A model generated the notes under the pieces. It did no database searches. It was not told the origin of the DNA and was given only the letters and a program-made list of their open reading frames with translations. A stretch of DNA of 64,000 bases from Chitinophagales bacterium. Lineage in GTDB: Bacteria; Bacteroidota; Bacteroidia; Chitinophagales; Saprospiraceae. Each line of letters starts with the position of its first letter. The stretch's first letter is position 1. Of this stretch, positions 52,025 through 60,656 are shown one piece after another. Both the position numbers and the translations under genes were made by a program. The stretch lies in the NCBI GenBank assembly GCA_017303475.1, contig JAFLBO010000022.1:30424-94423 (forward strand). Reading direction: 5' to 3'.

Positions 52025-53860
52025 TTAAAACAACGAAACATACCCGAGGTGAAATTTCGTTGCCCTAAGATCGGGGGTTTGTCCGCTGTCTCTGCGACCA
52101 ACCGCTGCCGATATTCCGAAAATACCTGCACGGGTTTCCACATTCAGGCCTGCACCAATCCCCAGGGGCCGAAGATATGACCTGTTTTGCCCACTATGGT
52201 TCTCTAAATAACCATAATCGGCAAAAGCGGACAAAAATGAGTTTTGACCGATCAACAAACGGTATTCTGCCGTGGCCACCACAAAGCGGGTCATGAACAG
52301 ACTTTCTTCATCGAAACCACGCAGCAGTTTATTGCCTCCAAGCCGGAAATTTTCGTTATTATAGATGGTTTTTGCCGAAAAAAGGCCTCCACTGCGCAAG
52401 GCCAGCTTGATGGTGCTGCGCTGAAATACAGGCACATACCACTCGCTCCGCCATTCCAGCCGGTACCTGGCCGCACGCCCCTCCAGCGAATCATACAAAC
52501 TGCCAAAGGAAAACGCCGGATCCGATAAATCGCGCAGATTTTCAATCTGACTGTTGCGGCGGATGGTGTTAAAACCCGCCACTGCCCTGGCCCAGAACAA
52601 CCAGCCACTGCGCGGATTGTAGCGGTAATCCAACCGGGCAAATTGGGCCTCCAAGCCAAACCCGTTTTGCCGGTAATCCAGATTTTCCGGCAATTGGCGA
52701 CTCAATTTTACCTGCAGGGTATCCACCACCTGCAGGGAGGAACTTTTGTTTTCCCAAAAAAACTTGACCGTGTTGGCGCCTGCAAACCAATACGTTACGC
52801 CCAAATCGCCCTGCGCGTCGGTCCAGGTACTGTCTCTGCGAAAAATACCCAGTCTGCCGTCTGCCCCGAAATTGGTGCCAAACAGGTACGGAATACCCGC
52901 CTGGACGTCTACTTTTTGGGTTTCCGGACGCAAGCGCTCCAGGTCTGCGGTTATTCGTTCGCCCAGATTCAGGGCGTTTTGAAAAGCCGCACTCAGAGAA
53001 CCCGTGAGCAGTAATTTCCCGCTGTTGCTGTTGGGTTGCGGCAATAAACCAATGATAAAATCGAAGCGACTGGCCTTCTTTTTCCGCAAAAACACATTGA
53101 TATAGGCATCGCCGGTGGCAGCATTGGGCTCGCTGGAAAAACTGACGGCCGGATTAGCGGTGGTTTCTACAAACAAGAGGGACTGCAACTGACTGCGCAG
53201 ACGCAACACCCGGCTTCGGCTGTAAGGCATACCGGGCCTAAAACCCAGGTAATTGGGCAAAAAACGCCTGGGCAGCCGCACATCGCCCTGTAAACGGATA
53301 TCGCGAAAGGCAAAATACCGGCCAGCATCCAGTTGCAAAATCGCCGATACCTGTCCGCCTTCCTGAATCTGTACGCTATCCAGCCAAATCCGGGCGAAGG
53401 GATAACCATTGTCTTCTGATTGTTCCAGGATTTGCTGTTGCAGTTGCAACACCACCGCTACCTGAAGCGGTGCGCCGGAAAAACGTTTTTCTCTAAAGGG
53501 AATACCCTGCAACCAACGGGCATCCCGCAAGCTCGCACCAGCCCGAAGCGACAACCAGGTCATGGCCGGCCCCAAAAAAAGCTGCTTCAGCGAATCCGGA
53601 CCATCCAGAGAAGCCTGCAAAAAGGAACGCTTGTAGAAATGTTCCAGCAATTGCCGGTAAAAGCTGTCGCGGGCAGCTGCCGGAACTGAAAATTCCAGCG
53701 TATCGGCCGAATTATCCCGGGCTTGCAGGTAAAAACCGCGGATGTTTTCCTGAAACAACGATTGCTCCCGGGCATCCAACAGCACATAAACCCGCTGTTG
53801 CTGCGCCAGCACACCGGTACAGCAACAACAAAGCAACCCCCAAAGCACGATGAAACGCAT
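52025..53860 (-). CDS. Omp85/BamA-TamA-like outer membrane protein
   Basis: A ~611-residue protein. The start MRFIVLWGLLCCCCTGVLAQ at 53860 (or MLTQQ at 53875) avoids a repeat-encoded extension. The N-terminal ~260 residues contain POTRA-like parts (GRYFAFRDIRLQGDVRLPRR, PGMPYSRSRVLRLRSQLQSL). The remainder is a barrel (RFDFIIGLLPQPNSNSGKLL, FRLGGNKLLRGFDEESLFMT, RAGIFGISAAVGRRDSG) ending in LGYVSLF, with the terminal Phe of outer-membrane barrels. Family members insert or translocate proteins or lipids at the outer membrane. It is not the essential BamA by length. The cargo is unknown. A 158-bp palindrome lies upstream. Confidence 0.82.
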   Translation of the reverse strand: MRFIVLWGLLCCCCTGVLAQQQRVYVLLDAREQSLFQENIRGFYLQARDNSADTLEFSVPAAARDSFYRQLLEHFYKRSFLQASLDGPDSLKQLFLGPAMTWLSLRAGASLRDARWLQGIPFREKRFSGAPLQVAVVLQLQQQILEQSEDNGYPFARIWLDSVQIQEGGQVSAILQLDAGRYFAFRDIRLQGDVRLPRRFLPNYLGFRPGMPYSRSRVLRLRSQLQSLLFVETTANPAVSFSSEPNAATGDAYINVFLRKKKASRFDFIIGLLPQPNSNSGKLLLTGSLSAAFQNALNLGERITADLERLRPETQKVDVQAGIPYLFGTNFGADGRLGIFRRDSTWTDAQGDLGVTYWFAGANTVKFFWENKSSSLQVVDTLQVKLSRQLPENLDYRQNGFGLEAQFARLDYRYNPRSGWLFWARAVAGFNTIRRNSQIENLRDLSDPAFSFGSLYDSLEGRAARYRLEWRSEWYVPVFQRSTIKLALRSGGLFSAKTIYNNENFRLGGNKLLRGFDEESLFMTRFVVATAEYRLLIGQNSFLSAFADYGYLENHSGQNRSYLRPLGIGAGLNVETRAGIFGISAAVGRRDSGQTPDLRATKFHLGYVSLF

Positions 53861-53912
53861 TTGTTGTGTCAGCATCTTATACCATTGACGGTTTATGTTA
53901 TTCTTGGTTGCC

Positions 53913-54086
53913 TGGACGGGGGACGGCTTACGGTGGACGGTGGATGGTGGACGGTGGGGTTGCGTGGGCACTTAGATCAATGTGAGTTGTCATCCCCGGC
54001 AGGGGATGACAACCCTCATTGATCTAAGTGCCCACGCAACCCCACCGTCCACCATCCACCGTCCACCGTAAGCCGTCCATCGTCCC
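53913..54086. repeat. Long near-perfect palindrome with heptamer arms (copy 3)
   Basis: The strict palindrome runs 53921-54078: ~77-nt arms around a GGCA loop (53998-54001). From outside inward it holds GGACGGCTTACGGTGGACGG, TGGATGGTGGACGG, TGGGGTTGCGTGGGCACTTA, GATCAATG...GTTGTCATCCCC. Only two mismatched positions were found (caatgTgAg against caatgAgGg). The outer right side carries one extra heptamer (GATGGAC). It lies between two minus-strand genes and is the compact form of the elements at 8789 and 48741. Confidence 0.9.
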
Positions 54087-54089
54087 CCG

Positions 54090-55133
54090 TCACTCTTTCA
54101 TGGAGAGCACTTTTTCTGCATCAGGAGCGGGGTTGAACACGGGTGGTTCGTGATGGAGCGTATGACCGTTGAGTACTTTTTCGTAGAGTTGAAGGTAGTT
54201 TCGGGCCATCAGGTCTGCGGAAAAATGGGCTACGGCGTGTTCCTGGCATTTTAGGCGATCAAAGGATGCGGCATTTTTCATGGCTTCCACGAGTTCTGAT
54301 CTTTTCACTGAAAGGCAGCCGAAATCTGAATAATAGGCATCCACGGTGCCGTTCCACTGTGCTTTTCGTTGTGGTGTGCTTTTTTTACCCAGCAATTCCG
54401 GCAATGCGCCAAAAGGTGTTCCAAACACCGGACATCCAAAATACAGACTTTCTGCCACCGGCAATCCGAACGGTTCGTGCCACAAAACGGGGAAAACCAG
54501 GCCTTTGGAACCATTGATGATGGCGTTTTTTCCATCGCCGCCCAGCATGCCGTGAAAACGTACGTGGGGGGTGAGGGTAATGCGCAAGCCCGAGCGGAAA
54601 TTTACCCGTGTTCCGCCGATTACGTGGAGGCGTTCGCCGGCTTTTCCGGCCAGGTCAATGGCGCCGCGCACATTTTTTACCCGCCAGGCGGCATTGCCCA
54701 GGAAGTGAAAATAGAGTCGTTTGTTGTCCAGATCCGGTTTGCCGTAATCGTCGAAATCAATACCGTTGTGCACATACACCGAACCGCCATGTCGCTGGGC
54801 ATGGTTCTGCGATACAAAAACCGTGTTGGGATGGAAGGTGTGGGCTTCGCTGAGGTTGTGATGGAGGGTTGTGAGGGCTGGTTTGGGTAGCGTTTCAGCA
54901 GCATCAAAGTGCAGGTGTACCACGTCACAATCGTCTGGAATTTGTTCGGTGAGTGGCTTTTTATCGTTGATAAACAGCACATTGGCAAAAGGACACTCAG
55001 AGCCGGTCTTTACCAGGTAGGTAACTTCATGGCCGAGTCGTACCAGGCTTTTTCCGAGCCACCATATCACTCGTTCGGTTCCGCCATACAGGTGCACCGG
55101 GATTTTGCTATTGTTGACGATCAGGATTTTCAT
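54090..55133 (-). CDS. GT4-type glycosyltransferase
   Basis: A 347-residue GT-B fold enzyme. N-terminal acceptor half begins MKILIVNNSKIPVHLYGGTE with the GGxE-type loop. The C-terminal donor half has HNGIDFDDYG, RLYFHFLGNAAWRVKNV and the E-x7-E motif (HEPFGLPVAESLYFGCPVFG, then GALPEL). It transfers a sugar from a nucleotide donor; the acceptor is unknown. Its ATG overlaps the ligA stop (ATGA, 4 bases), so it is translationally coupled to ligA, an odd pairing in function. Confidence 0.9.
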   Translation of the reverse strand: MKILIVNNSKIPVHLYGGTERVIWWLGKSLVRLGHEVTYLVKTGSECPFANVLFINDKKPLTEQIPDDCDVVHLHFDAAETLPKPALTTLHHNLSEAHTFHPNTVFVSQNHAQRHGGSVYVHNGIDFDDYGKPDLDNKRLYFHFLGNAAWRVKNVRGAIDLAGKAGERLHVIGGTRVNFRSGLRITLTPHVRFHGMLGGDGKNAIINGSKGLVFPVLWHEPFGLPVAESLYFGCPVFGTPFGALPELLGKKSTPQRKAQWNGTVDAYYSDFGCLSVKRSELVEAMKNAASFDRLKCQEHAVAHFSADLMARNYLQLYEKVLNGHTLHHEPPVFNPAPDAEKVLSMKE

Positions 55134-57295
55134 GCTTCAGAGCTGCTTATTCTCTCCAAAAATTCCATTTCGTTCCATATCTCCACAGTACCCAGATCCT
55201 GGGCTTTTTTGAGCTTGGAACCGGCCTTTTCGCCCACTACAAGAATACTCAGGTGTTTACTAACGCCGCTGGCAATGGATGCGCCGGCTGCCGCTGCGCG
55301 CTTTTCGGCCTCTTCACGGGTCATTTGGGTAAGGGTGCCGGTGAACAGGATACTTTTTCCGTACAGAGGGCCATCTGTGTTTACATCCGCTTTTTTGTCT
55401 TCATCGGTTTGGCGGAGGTTAACGCCCAGCCTTTCCATGGTTTCCAGCAGTTCTATATTATGCGGATTCTGGAAGAAATTAAACACATTGCGGGCCAGCA
55501 CCGGACCAACATCCTTGATGGTCTGGTATTTCTCCAGGTCCCAGTTGCGCAAATCCAGCACATGCTCTACTTCTGCCGCCAGCAGTTTGGAGGCTTTTTG
55601 GCCCAAATGGTGCACACTCAGGGAATGCAGCAGTCGTTGAATCGGGTTCTTTTTGGCTTTTTCCACGGCTGCGCGCATATTGGCCGCCGATTTTGGCCCG
55701 AAACCTTCCAGTTTGGCAACCGCCTCGTAATCAATGCGGTAGAGATCGGCAATGCTGTGCAGCCAGCCCAGTTTGTAGAATTTTTCAATGGTGCTTTCGC
55801 CCAGTCCTTCCACGTCCATCGCATGTTTGGAGGTGTGGAATACCATACGAGCCAGCACCTGGGCCTCGCACTCGGCATTTTCGCAGCGCCAAATGGCCTC
55901 GTCTTCAGGCTTTACCAGCTCCGACTGGCATACCGGGCAATGTTTGGGATAAACCACTTCCTGCTCTGTGCCGTTGCGCAGCTCGGGCAAACTTTTTACG
56001 ATGTAGGGAATCACATCGCCGGCGCGTTCTACCAGCACCTGATCGCCAATACGAATGTCTTTGGAGCGGATAAACTCTTCGTTGTGCATGCTCACATTCG
56101 ACACGGTTACACCGGCCAGCGGCACGGGCTCGAGTTTGGCCACCGGAGTAATGGCGCCCGTTTTACCCACCTGAAACTCCACATCGCGGAGCCTGGTGGT
56201 GGCTTGCCGCGCCTTGAATTTGAACGCTATGGCCCAGCGCGGGTGGTGACTCGTGTAGCCGCATTTTTCCTGAAGTTCGAGGCTGTTTACCTTCACTACC
56301 ATGCCATCCAGCTCGTAGGGATATTCGTCGCGGTATTCCTGCCAGTCGTTGCAGAATTGAATTACTTCAGCGATGTTTCGGCAGGTTTTGGTGGCCGGGA
56401 GATGTTGTTGGGTGCCGCCCTTGGCCAGCGGTGTTTTGAAGGAAAGCGATTCGAGCAGGTGGATGCTTTCGTCGTGGGTTTGGAAGCGACTCATGACGTC
56501 GTTGCCATCGGCATCTACGGCATACCCTAATTGGTATAAAAACGCTTCCAGGCCGCGTTCGGCCGCCTCGCGGGGGTCTTTCATACGCAGACCGCCGGTG
56601 GCTGCATTGCGCGGGTTGGCAAAAACCTGTTCGCCAAGTTCCTGACGCGCTTTGTTTATTTTTTCAAAAATGTCTTTCCGGATCAATGCCTCGCCGCGCA
56701 GTTCAACCTTGGCTATGCCTTTTTGGGAAAAAGCAGCCTGAAGCGGTACGGTACGCAGGGTACGGATATTGGCCGTTATTTCATCGCCCACATATCCGTT
56801 TCCGCGTGTGGCCGCGCGCGTGAGACGGTCGTTTTCATACACCAGCGCAATGGTACCGCCGTCGTATTTAGGTTCAACACAATAAGCAATATCGGAATCC
56901 TTGTCGAGGCCGCAGAGTTTTTTGACCGACTCATCGAAATCGCTCAGATCTTCAGCGTTGTAGCTATTGTCGAGCGAAAGCATGGGGGTGAGGTGAGAAA
57001 CCTGCGCGGCATTTTCCGTCAAATCCTTGCCCACACGTTGGGTAGGAGAATCCGGCACGATGAGTTGCGGATGAGCCGCTTCGAGGGTTTCCAGTTGCTT
57101 ATATAGTTGATCGTATTCAAAATCACTCAGAACCGGATCGTTTTGCACGTAATATCGCCACTCATGGTAACGCAGCACCCGGCGCAGGTCTTCCACGCGT
57201 TCGGCTGGCGACTCGGCAAAAAGGTCTGCCTGAGGAGAGTAGAGAAGTTGTTTGGAAAGCTCAAAAAGGGATCTTTGCTCGTCTTTGCTAAACAC
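55130..57295 (-). CDS. ligA: NAD-dependent DNA ligase
   Basis: A 721-residue ligase that seals nicks in replication and repair. The start at GTG 57295 (read as Met; TVFSKDEQRSLFELSKQLLY in the frame) lies 19 bases after a minus-strand promoter box. A longer open frame to 57499 is only translated repeat (KSAFPKN units) and is rejected. Visible: Ia domain with RYHEWRYYVQNDPVLSDFEY, adenylation lysine in EPKYDGG (residue ~115), OB fold, four-Cys zinc finger (CPVCQSEL...CENAEC), helix-hairpin-helix repeats and a C-terminal BRCT (YGKSILFTGTLTQMTREEAE). KYDG in place of the more usual KLDG/KIDG is a minor variation. Confidence 0.96.
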   Translation of the reverse strand: MFSKDEQRSLFELSKQLLYSPQADLFAESPAERVEDLRRVLRYHEWRYYVQNDPVLSDFEYDQLYKQLETLEAAHPQLIVPDSPTQRVGKDLTENAAQVSHLTPMLSLDNSYNAEDLSDFDESVKKLCGLDKDSDIAYCVEPKYDGGTIALVYENDRLTRAATRGNGYVGDEITANIRTLRTVPLQAAFSQKGIAKVELRGEALIRKDIFEKINKARQELGEQVFANPRNAATGGLRMKDPREAAERGLEAFLYQLGYAVDADGNDVMSRFQTHDESIHLLESLSFKTPLAKGGTQQHLPATKTCRNIAEVIQFCNDWQEYRDEYPYELDGMVVKVNSLELQEKCGYTSHHPRWAIAFKFKARQATTRLRDVEFQVGKTGAITPVAKLEPVPLAGVTVSNVSMHNEEFIRSKDIRIGDQVLVERAGDVIPYIVKSLPELRNGTEQEVVYPKHCPVCQSELVKPEDEAIWRCENAECEAQVLARMVFHTSKHAMDVEGLGESTIEKFYKLGWLHSIADLYRIDYEAVAKLEGFGPKSAANMRAAVEKAKKNPIQRLLHSLSVHHLGQKASKLLAAEVEHVLDLRNWDLEKYQTIKDVGPVLARNVFNFFQNPHNIELLETMERLGVNLRQTDEDKKADVNTDGPLYGKSILFTGTLTQMTREEAEKRAAAAGASIASGVSKHLSILVVGEKAGSKLKKAQDLGTVEIWNEMEFLERISSSEA

Positions 57296-57313
57296 GGTAT
57301 GAGTAATTTTGGA

Positions 57314-57321
57314 CAAATGTA
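57314..57321 (-). promoter_or_regulatory. ligA promoter box
   Basis: TACATTTG on the minus strand, a perfect TAnnTTTG, 18 bases before the GTG at 57295. It sits between that GTG and the repeat array and decides the start. Confidence 0.7.
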
Positions 57322-57684
57322 ACGCGGATTTTTTGGAACGCGGATGGGAACACGGATGGGAACGCGGGTTGGAACGCGGATTTTTTTGGAACGCGGATGA
57401 CGCGGATGACGCGGATTTATTTTTTGGGAACGCGGATTTATTTTTTGGGAACGCGGATTTATTTTTTGGGAACGCGGATTTTGAAATTGCCTTCAGCAAT
57501 TTAGCGTTTAACCGAAGCTAAAATGTCAAATTCCTTTGAAAAAGCTGCCGAAGGCAGCACAAAAAAATCCGCGTCATCCGCGTCATCCGCGTTCCAAAAA
57601 AATCCGCGTTCCCATCTGCGTTCCCACCCGCGTTCCATAACAAATCAGCGTTCTCTGCGTTCCTATGTCTATCTGCGTTCACTC
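57322..57684. repeat. GCGGATGAC / GAACGCGGATT repeat complex between divergent genes
   Basis: Left part (57322-57480): repeats of GAACGCGGATTTTTTTGG, GACGCGGATGACGCGGAT and GGAACGCGGATTTATTTTTT. Middle: a hairpin GCTGCCGAAGGCAGC (~57544-57558). Right part (57565-57684): the inverse words ATCCGCGTCATCCGCG and GCGTTCCAAAAAAATCCGCG, then degrading GCGTTC words that reach the next start codon. The same hairpin and words precede radA. It separates ligA and the propeller gene, so promoters must lie within or around it. Confidence 0.85.
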
Positions 57685-58488
57685 ATGCGAAAGGTGGTTG
57701 CTTTTATTGTTTTTTGTGCATTTTGGACCTCTTTGAGCGCCCAGGATACCTGTGTTTATCTGTTTTCAATACCCAAAAAAGCTGATTTTGGCACCACAGA
57801 TCACCTGGGAAATGCTTATTTGTTGAGAGGTTTTGAGGTGGAAAAATACGATTCTACCGGCCACTTCGTCTCTCGTTTTTCTACCAACCGATTGGGTGTT
57901 CCGACCTACGTGGATGTGTATAATCCACTCAAAATAATGCTCTGGTATGGGGAGTTCCAGACAGCTGTTTTCCTGGATAGAAACCTTACGGAACTGGGCA
58001 GAGTAAACCTCGCGCAGGCGGGCTTGCCGGCTTTGCGCTGCCTGACTGTTGCCGCAGATGGGAATTTATGGGCCTACGATGAGGTAAGCACTCAACTGCT
58101 CAAACTGAATCCTGCCGGTCAAAAGTTACTGGAAAGTCAGCCCCTGGCCCTGGAATTTGGTCGGCAACTGGCGCCCACCTGTATCCGCGACAACAGCGGG
58201 CAGGGGCCCTGGATGAGCGATCCGGAACTCGGCGTACTGGTGTTTGACCCTTACCTGCGGAACAGTTCCACTACTTTGGTCAAAAACCTGCAATCCTTTG
58301 TTATACAGAGCGATATGACCTGTTTTATAGAAAAAGGAAACATCCGTATGGAGCCGGTGCAAGGCTTAGGAGGAAAAACTGTTCCCATTCCCGGCAACCT
58401 GGCTAACAAAGCCCAAAAAACATGGCTGGCAGCCGGCGCTCTGCTGGCATTGACGGATGCCGGAGTGGAGGTTTACCACTGGCATTGA
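57685..58488 (+). CDS. Exported beta-propeller-like protein of unknown function
   Basis: A 267-residue protein. The start at 57685 (MRKVVAFIVFCAFWTSLSAQ) gives a clean signal peptide; an upstream extension is translated repeat. The mature part has short repeated strands with blade-like motifs (GNAYLLRGFEVEKYDSTGHF, LTVAADGNLWAYDEVSTQLL, WMSDPELGVLVFDPYLRNSS). No T9SS domain is seen. It is probably periplasmic or surface-exposed. The last part converges on pdxH with an 18-base gap. Confidence 0.78.
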   Translation: MRKVVAFIVFCAFWTSLSAQDTCVYLFSIPKKADFGTTDHLGNAYLLRGFEVEKYDSTGHFVSRFSTNRLGVPTYVDVYNPLKIMLWYGEFQTAVFLDRNLTELGRVNLAQAGLPALRCLTVAADGNLWAYDEVSTQLLKLNPAGQKLLESQPLALEFGRQLAPTCIRDNSGQGPWMSDPELGVLVFDPYLRNSSTTLVKNLQSFVIQSDMTCFIEKGNIRMEPVQGLGGKTVPIPGNLANKAQKTWLAAGALLALTDAGVEVYHWH

Positions 58489-58506
58489 TATTCAGGGAAA
58501 TTCGAT

Positions 58507-59145
58507 TTAGGGCGCCAGACGTTCAATCCGCCATTGGTTCTCGTGCAAGGTGTAGCGTATTCGGTCGTGCAACCTGCTCATGCGGCCTTGCCAAAACTCA
58601 ACCACACTGGGACGCACCAAATACCCACCCCAGTAATCGGGCATGGGCAATGTTTCCAGACCGGCAAATTTGGCCTCCATGTCCTGTTCCCGCATTTCCA
58701 GCACTTCACGTCCGGCAATAACCTGACTCTGCGGACTTGCCCAGGCGCCAATCTGGTTGCCGCGTGGCCTGCTTTGAAAGTAGCTTTCGGAGGCTTCCCG
58801 GCTGATTTTTTCCACCGTTCCTTCTATTCTGACCTGCCGTTGCAATTCCAGCCAGGTGAATAAAAGGGTAGCACGAGGATTGGCGGCCAATTCCTGGCCT
58901 TTTTGGCTCTCATAATTGGTAAAAAACGTAAATCCCCGTTGATCATAACCCTTCAGTAAAACCGTTCGGGCGTTCGGATAACCATCCGGCGTGGCGGTGG
59001 CAAGGGTCATGGCATTGGGTTCCAGCAATTGGCTGTTGCGCGCTTCTTCAAACCAAAAAGCAAACTGTGCAACAGGATCCGGACGCACATCGGTCTCTGA
59101 AAGGGATTCCAAAGCGTAGTGTTGACGAAGTTCGGCAAGATTCAT
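58507..59145 (-). CDS. pdxH: Pyridoxamine/pyridoxine 5'-phosphate oxidase
   Basis: A 212-residue FMN enzyme that makes pyridoxal phosphate. The start MNLAELRQHYALESLSETDV at 59145 is standard; the frame upstream is heptamer repeat. FMN/substrate motifs are intact: ARTVLLKGYDQRGFTFFTNY, SQKGQELAANPRATLLFTW, QVRIEGTVEKI, SRPRGNQIGAWASPQS, and the end W-R-I-E-R-L-A-P. Full length. A short heptamer array begins 2 bases before the ATG, and a near-match promoter (GACCTTTG) lies ~50 bases further upstream. Confidence 0.96.
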   Translation of the reverse strand: MNLAELRQHYALESLSETDVRPDPVAQFAFWFEEARNSQLLEPNAMTLATATPDGYPNARTVLLKGYDQRGFTFFTNYESQKGQELAANPRATLLFTWLELQRQVRIEGTVEKISREASESYFQSRPRGNQIGAWASPQSQVIAGREVLEMREQDMEAKFAGLETLPMPDYWGGYLVRPSVVEFWQGRMSRLHDRIRYTLHENQWRIERLAP

Positions 59146-59146
59146 A

Positions 59147-59174
59147 ACGGTGGACGGCCTACGGTGGATGGTGG
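59147..59174. repeat. Short RGACGGT-type array before pdxH
   Basis: ACGGTGGACGG, CCTACGGTGGATGGTGG: about four degenerate heptamers lying directly in front of the pdxH ATG. Confidence 0.75.
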
Positions 59175-59260
59175 AGAGCTGGAATGTTTGTGCAAAGGTC
59201 TGGTGTAGCAAGAGATTTGTGGAGTTTTCAGCATTCTTTCTTTTTAAGTGGGGGAAAATC

Positions 59261-59268
59261 TACCTTTG
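59261..59268 (+). promoter_or_regulatory. metK promoter box
   Basis: TACCTTTG, a perfect match, 127 bases before the metK ATG. Confidence 0.75.
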
Positions 59269-59394
59269 CGGCTCTTTAATTCACCCCGGGCGCTAAAAAG
59301 CCCGGATCCACCACAAATCTGCACTTACGGAAAAGTCGGCAGTTGCAAATCGAAAGCCGTATATCGTAAGTCATAAGTCGTAAGTCATTAAGCC
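59269..59394 (+). other. metK leader with hairpin and RTAAGTC heptamers
   Basis: The ~125-nt leader holds a hairpin, CCGGGC-GCTAAAAA-GCCCGG (59286-59305), and three heptamers, GTAAGTC, ATAAGTC, GTAAGTC (59366-59386), just before the start codon. I could not match it to a known SAM riboswitch class by eye. Confidence 0.6.
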
Positions 59395-60654
59395 ATGGCA
59401 TATCTATTTACCTCAGAATCCGTTTCCGAAGGGCACCCGGACAAAGTGGCCGATCAAATCAGCGACGCCATCCTCGATGCTTTTCTCACACAGGATCCCA
59501 ATTCCAAAGTTGCCTGCGAAACGCTGGTTACCACCGGTCTGGTGGTAGTAGCCGGCGAGGTTCGTTCCCATGCATACGTTGATGTGCAGGAAGCAGCCCG
59601 CAAGGCCATTCAGCGTATTGGTTACACCAAAGCTGAATATCAGTTTGATTACAAAAGCTGCGGTATCCTGTCGGCTATCCACGAACAAAGTGCAGACATC
59701 GCCCAGGGGGTAGATGTGGGCAAAAAAGAAGAAGATCAAGGCGCCGGCGACCAGGGTATGATGTTTGGTTATGCCACAGATGAAACCGAAAACTTCATGC
59801 CGCTTCCGCTGGATCTGGCTCACTTGCTGCTGCAGGAACTGGCCGCTATCCGCAAGGAAGGCAAACAAATGAAGTACCTCCGCCCGGATGCCAAAAGCCA
59901 GGTAACCATCGAGTATTCCGACAAGCATGTGCCCAAGAAAATTGATACCATCGTGATTTCCACGCAGCACGATGATTTCGATGCGGATGAAAAAATGCTG
60001 GCTAAAATTGCTGCCGATGTGCAGAAAGTCCTCATCCCACGGGTGAAAAAACAACTGCCCAGCCGCGTAGCACGCCTTTTCACCGCCGATGTGAAATACT
60101 TTATCAACCCAACGGGCAAATTCGTGATTGGCGGTCCGCACGGCGATACTGGCCTGACCGGTCGTAAAATCATTGTAGACACCTACGGCGGAAAAGGTGC
60201 ACACGGTGGCGGTGCATTTAGTGGTAAAGATCCTTCCAAGGTAGACCGTTCTGCGGCTTATGCTACCCGCCACATTGCCAAAAACCTGGTGGGCAGCGGA
60301 TTGTGTAAACAGGCGCTCGTGCAGGTGGCTTATGCCATTGGCGTAGCCAAACCAGTAGGCTTGTATGTAAACACCTATGGCACCTGCAAAGTCAAAGGCC
60401 TGAACGACGGCGAAATTGCCGAAAAACTGCTTAAGGTATTTGATCTTCGCCCGGCTGCTATCGTACGTCGCTATGGTTTGAAAAACCCGATCTTCTCCGA
60501 AACTGCTGCATATGGCCACTTCGGCCGCACGCCGGAAAAGAAAACCGTAACCATCGGCCTGGAAGGCGGTAAAACCGAATCCAAAACGGTTGAAACCTTC
60601 ACATGGGAGAAACTGGATGCCGTGGCGGATATACAGAAGGCTTTCGGGTTGTAA
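59395..60654 (+). CDS. metK: S-adenosylmethionine synthetase
   Basis: A 419-residue enzyme that makes SAM from methionine and ATP. Signature sequences are complete: SEGHPDKVADQISDAILDAF, GAGDQGMMFGYATDET, and FVIGGPHGDTGLTGRKIIVD followed by GGAFSGKDPSKVDRSAAY. The length is slightly above the usual ~385-400, with an extended C-terminal part as in other Bacteroidota. It has its own promoter and long leader. A CACTAAG inverted repeat separates it from the GHMP kinase gene downstream. Confidence 0.98.
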   Translation: MAYLFTSESVSEGHPDKVADQISDAILDAFLTQDPNSKVACETLVTTGLVVVAGEVRSHAYVDVQEAARKAIQRIGYTKAEYQFDYKSCGILSAIHEQSADIAQGVDVGKKEEDQGAGDQGMMFGYATDETENFMPLPLDLAHLLLQELAAIRKEGKQMKYLRPDAKSQVTIEYSDKHVPKKIDTIVISTQHDDFDADEKMLAKIAADVQKVLIPRVKKQLPSRVARLFTADVKYFINPTGKFVIGGPHGDTGLTGRKIIVDTYGGKGAHGGGAFSGKDPSKVDRSAAYATRHIAKNLVGSGLCKQALVQVAYAIGVAKPVGLYVNTYGTCKVKGLNDGEIAEKLLKVFDLRPAAIVRRYGLKNPIFSETAAYGHFGRTPEKKTVTIGLEGGKTESKTVETFTWEKLDAVADIQKAFGL

Positions 60655-60656
60655 TT

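Noticed and set aside
57296..57499. N-terminal extension of LigA with KSAFPKN repeats
   Set aside because: It is the translated GCGGATTT repeat array, and a promoter box lies between it and the normal ligase start, so it is not transcribed as part of ligA.
57523..57684. N-terminal extension of the propeller protein
   Set aside because: Also translated repeat. The ATG at 57685 gives a proper signal peptide.
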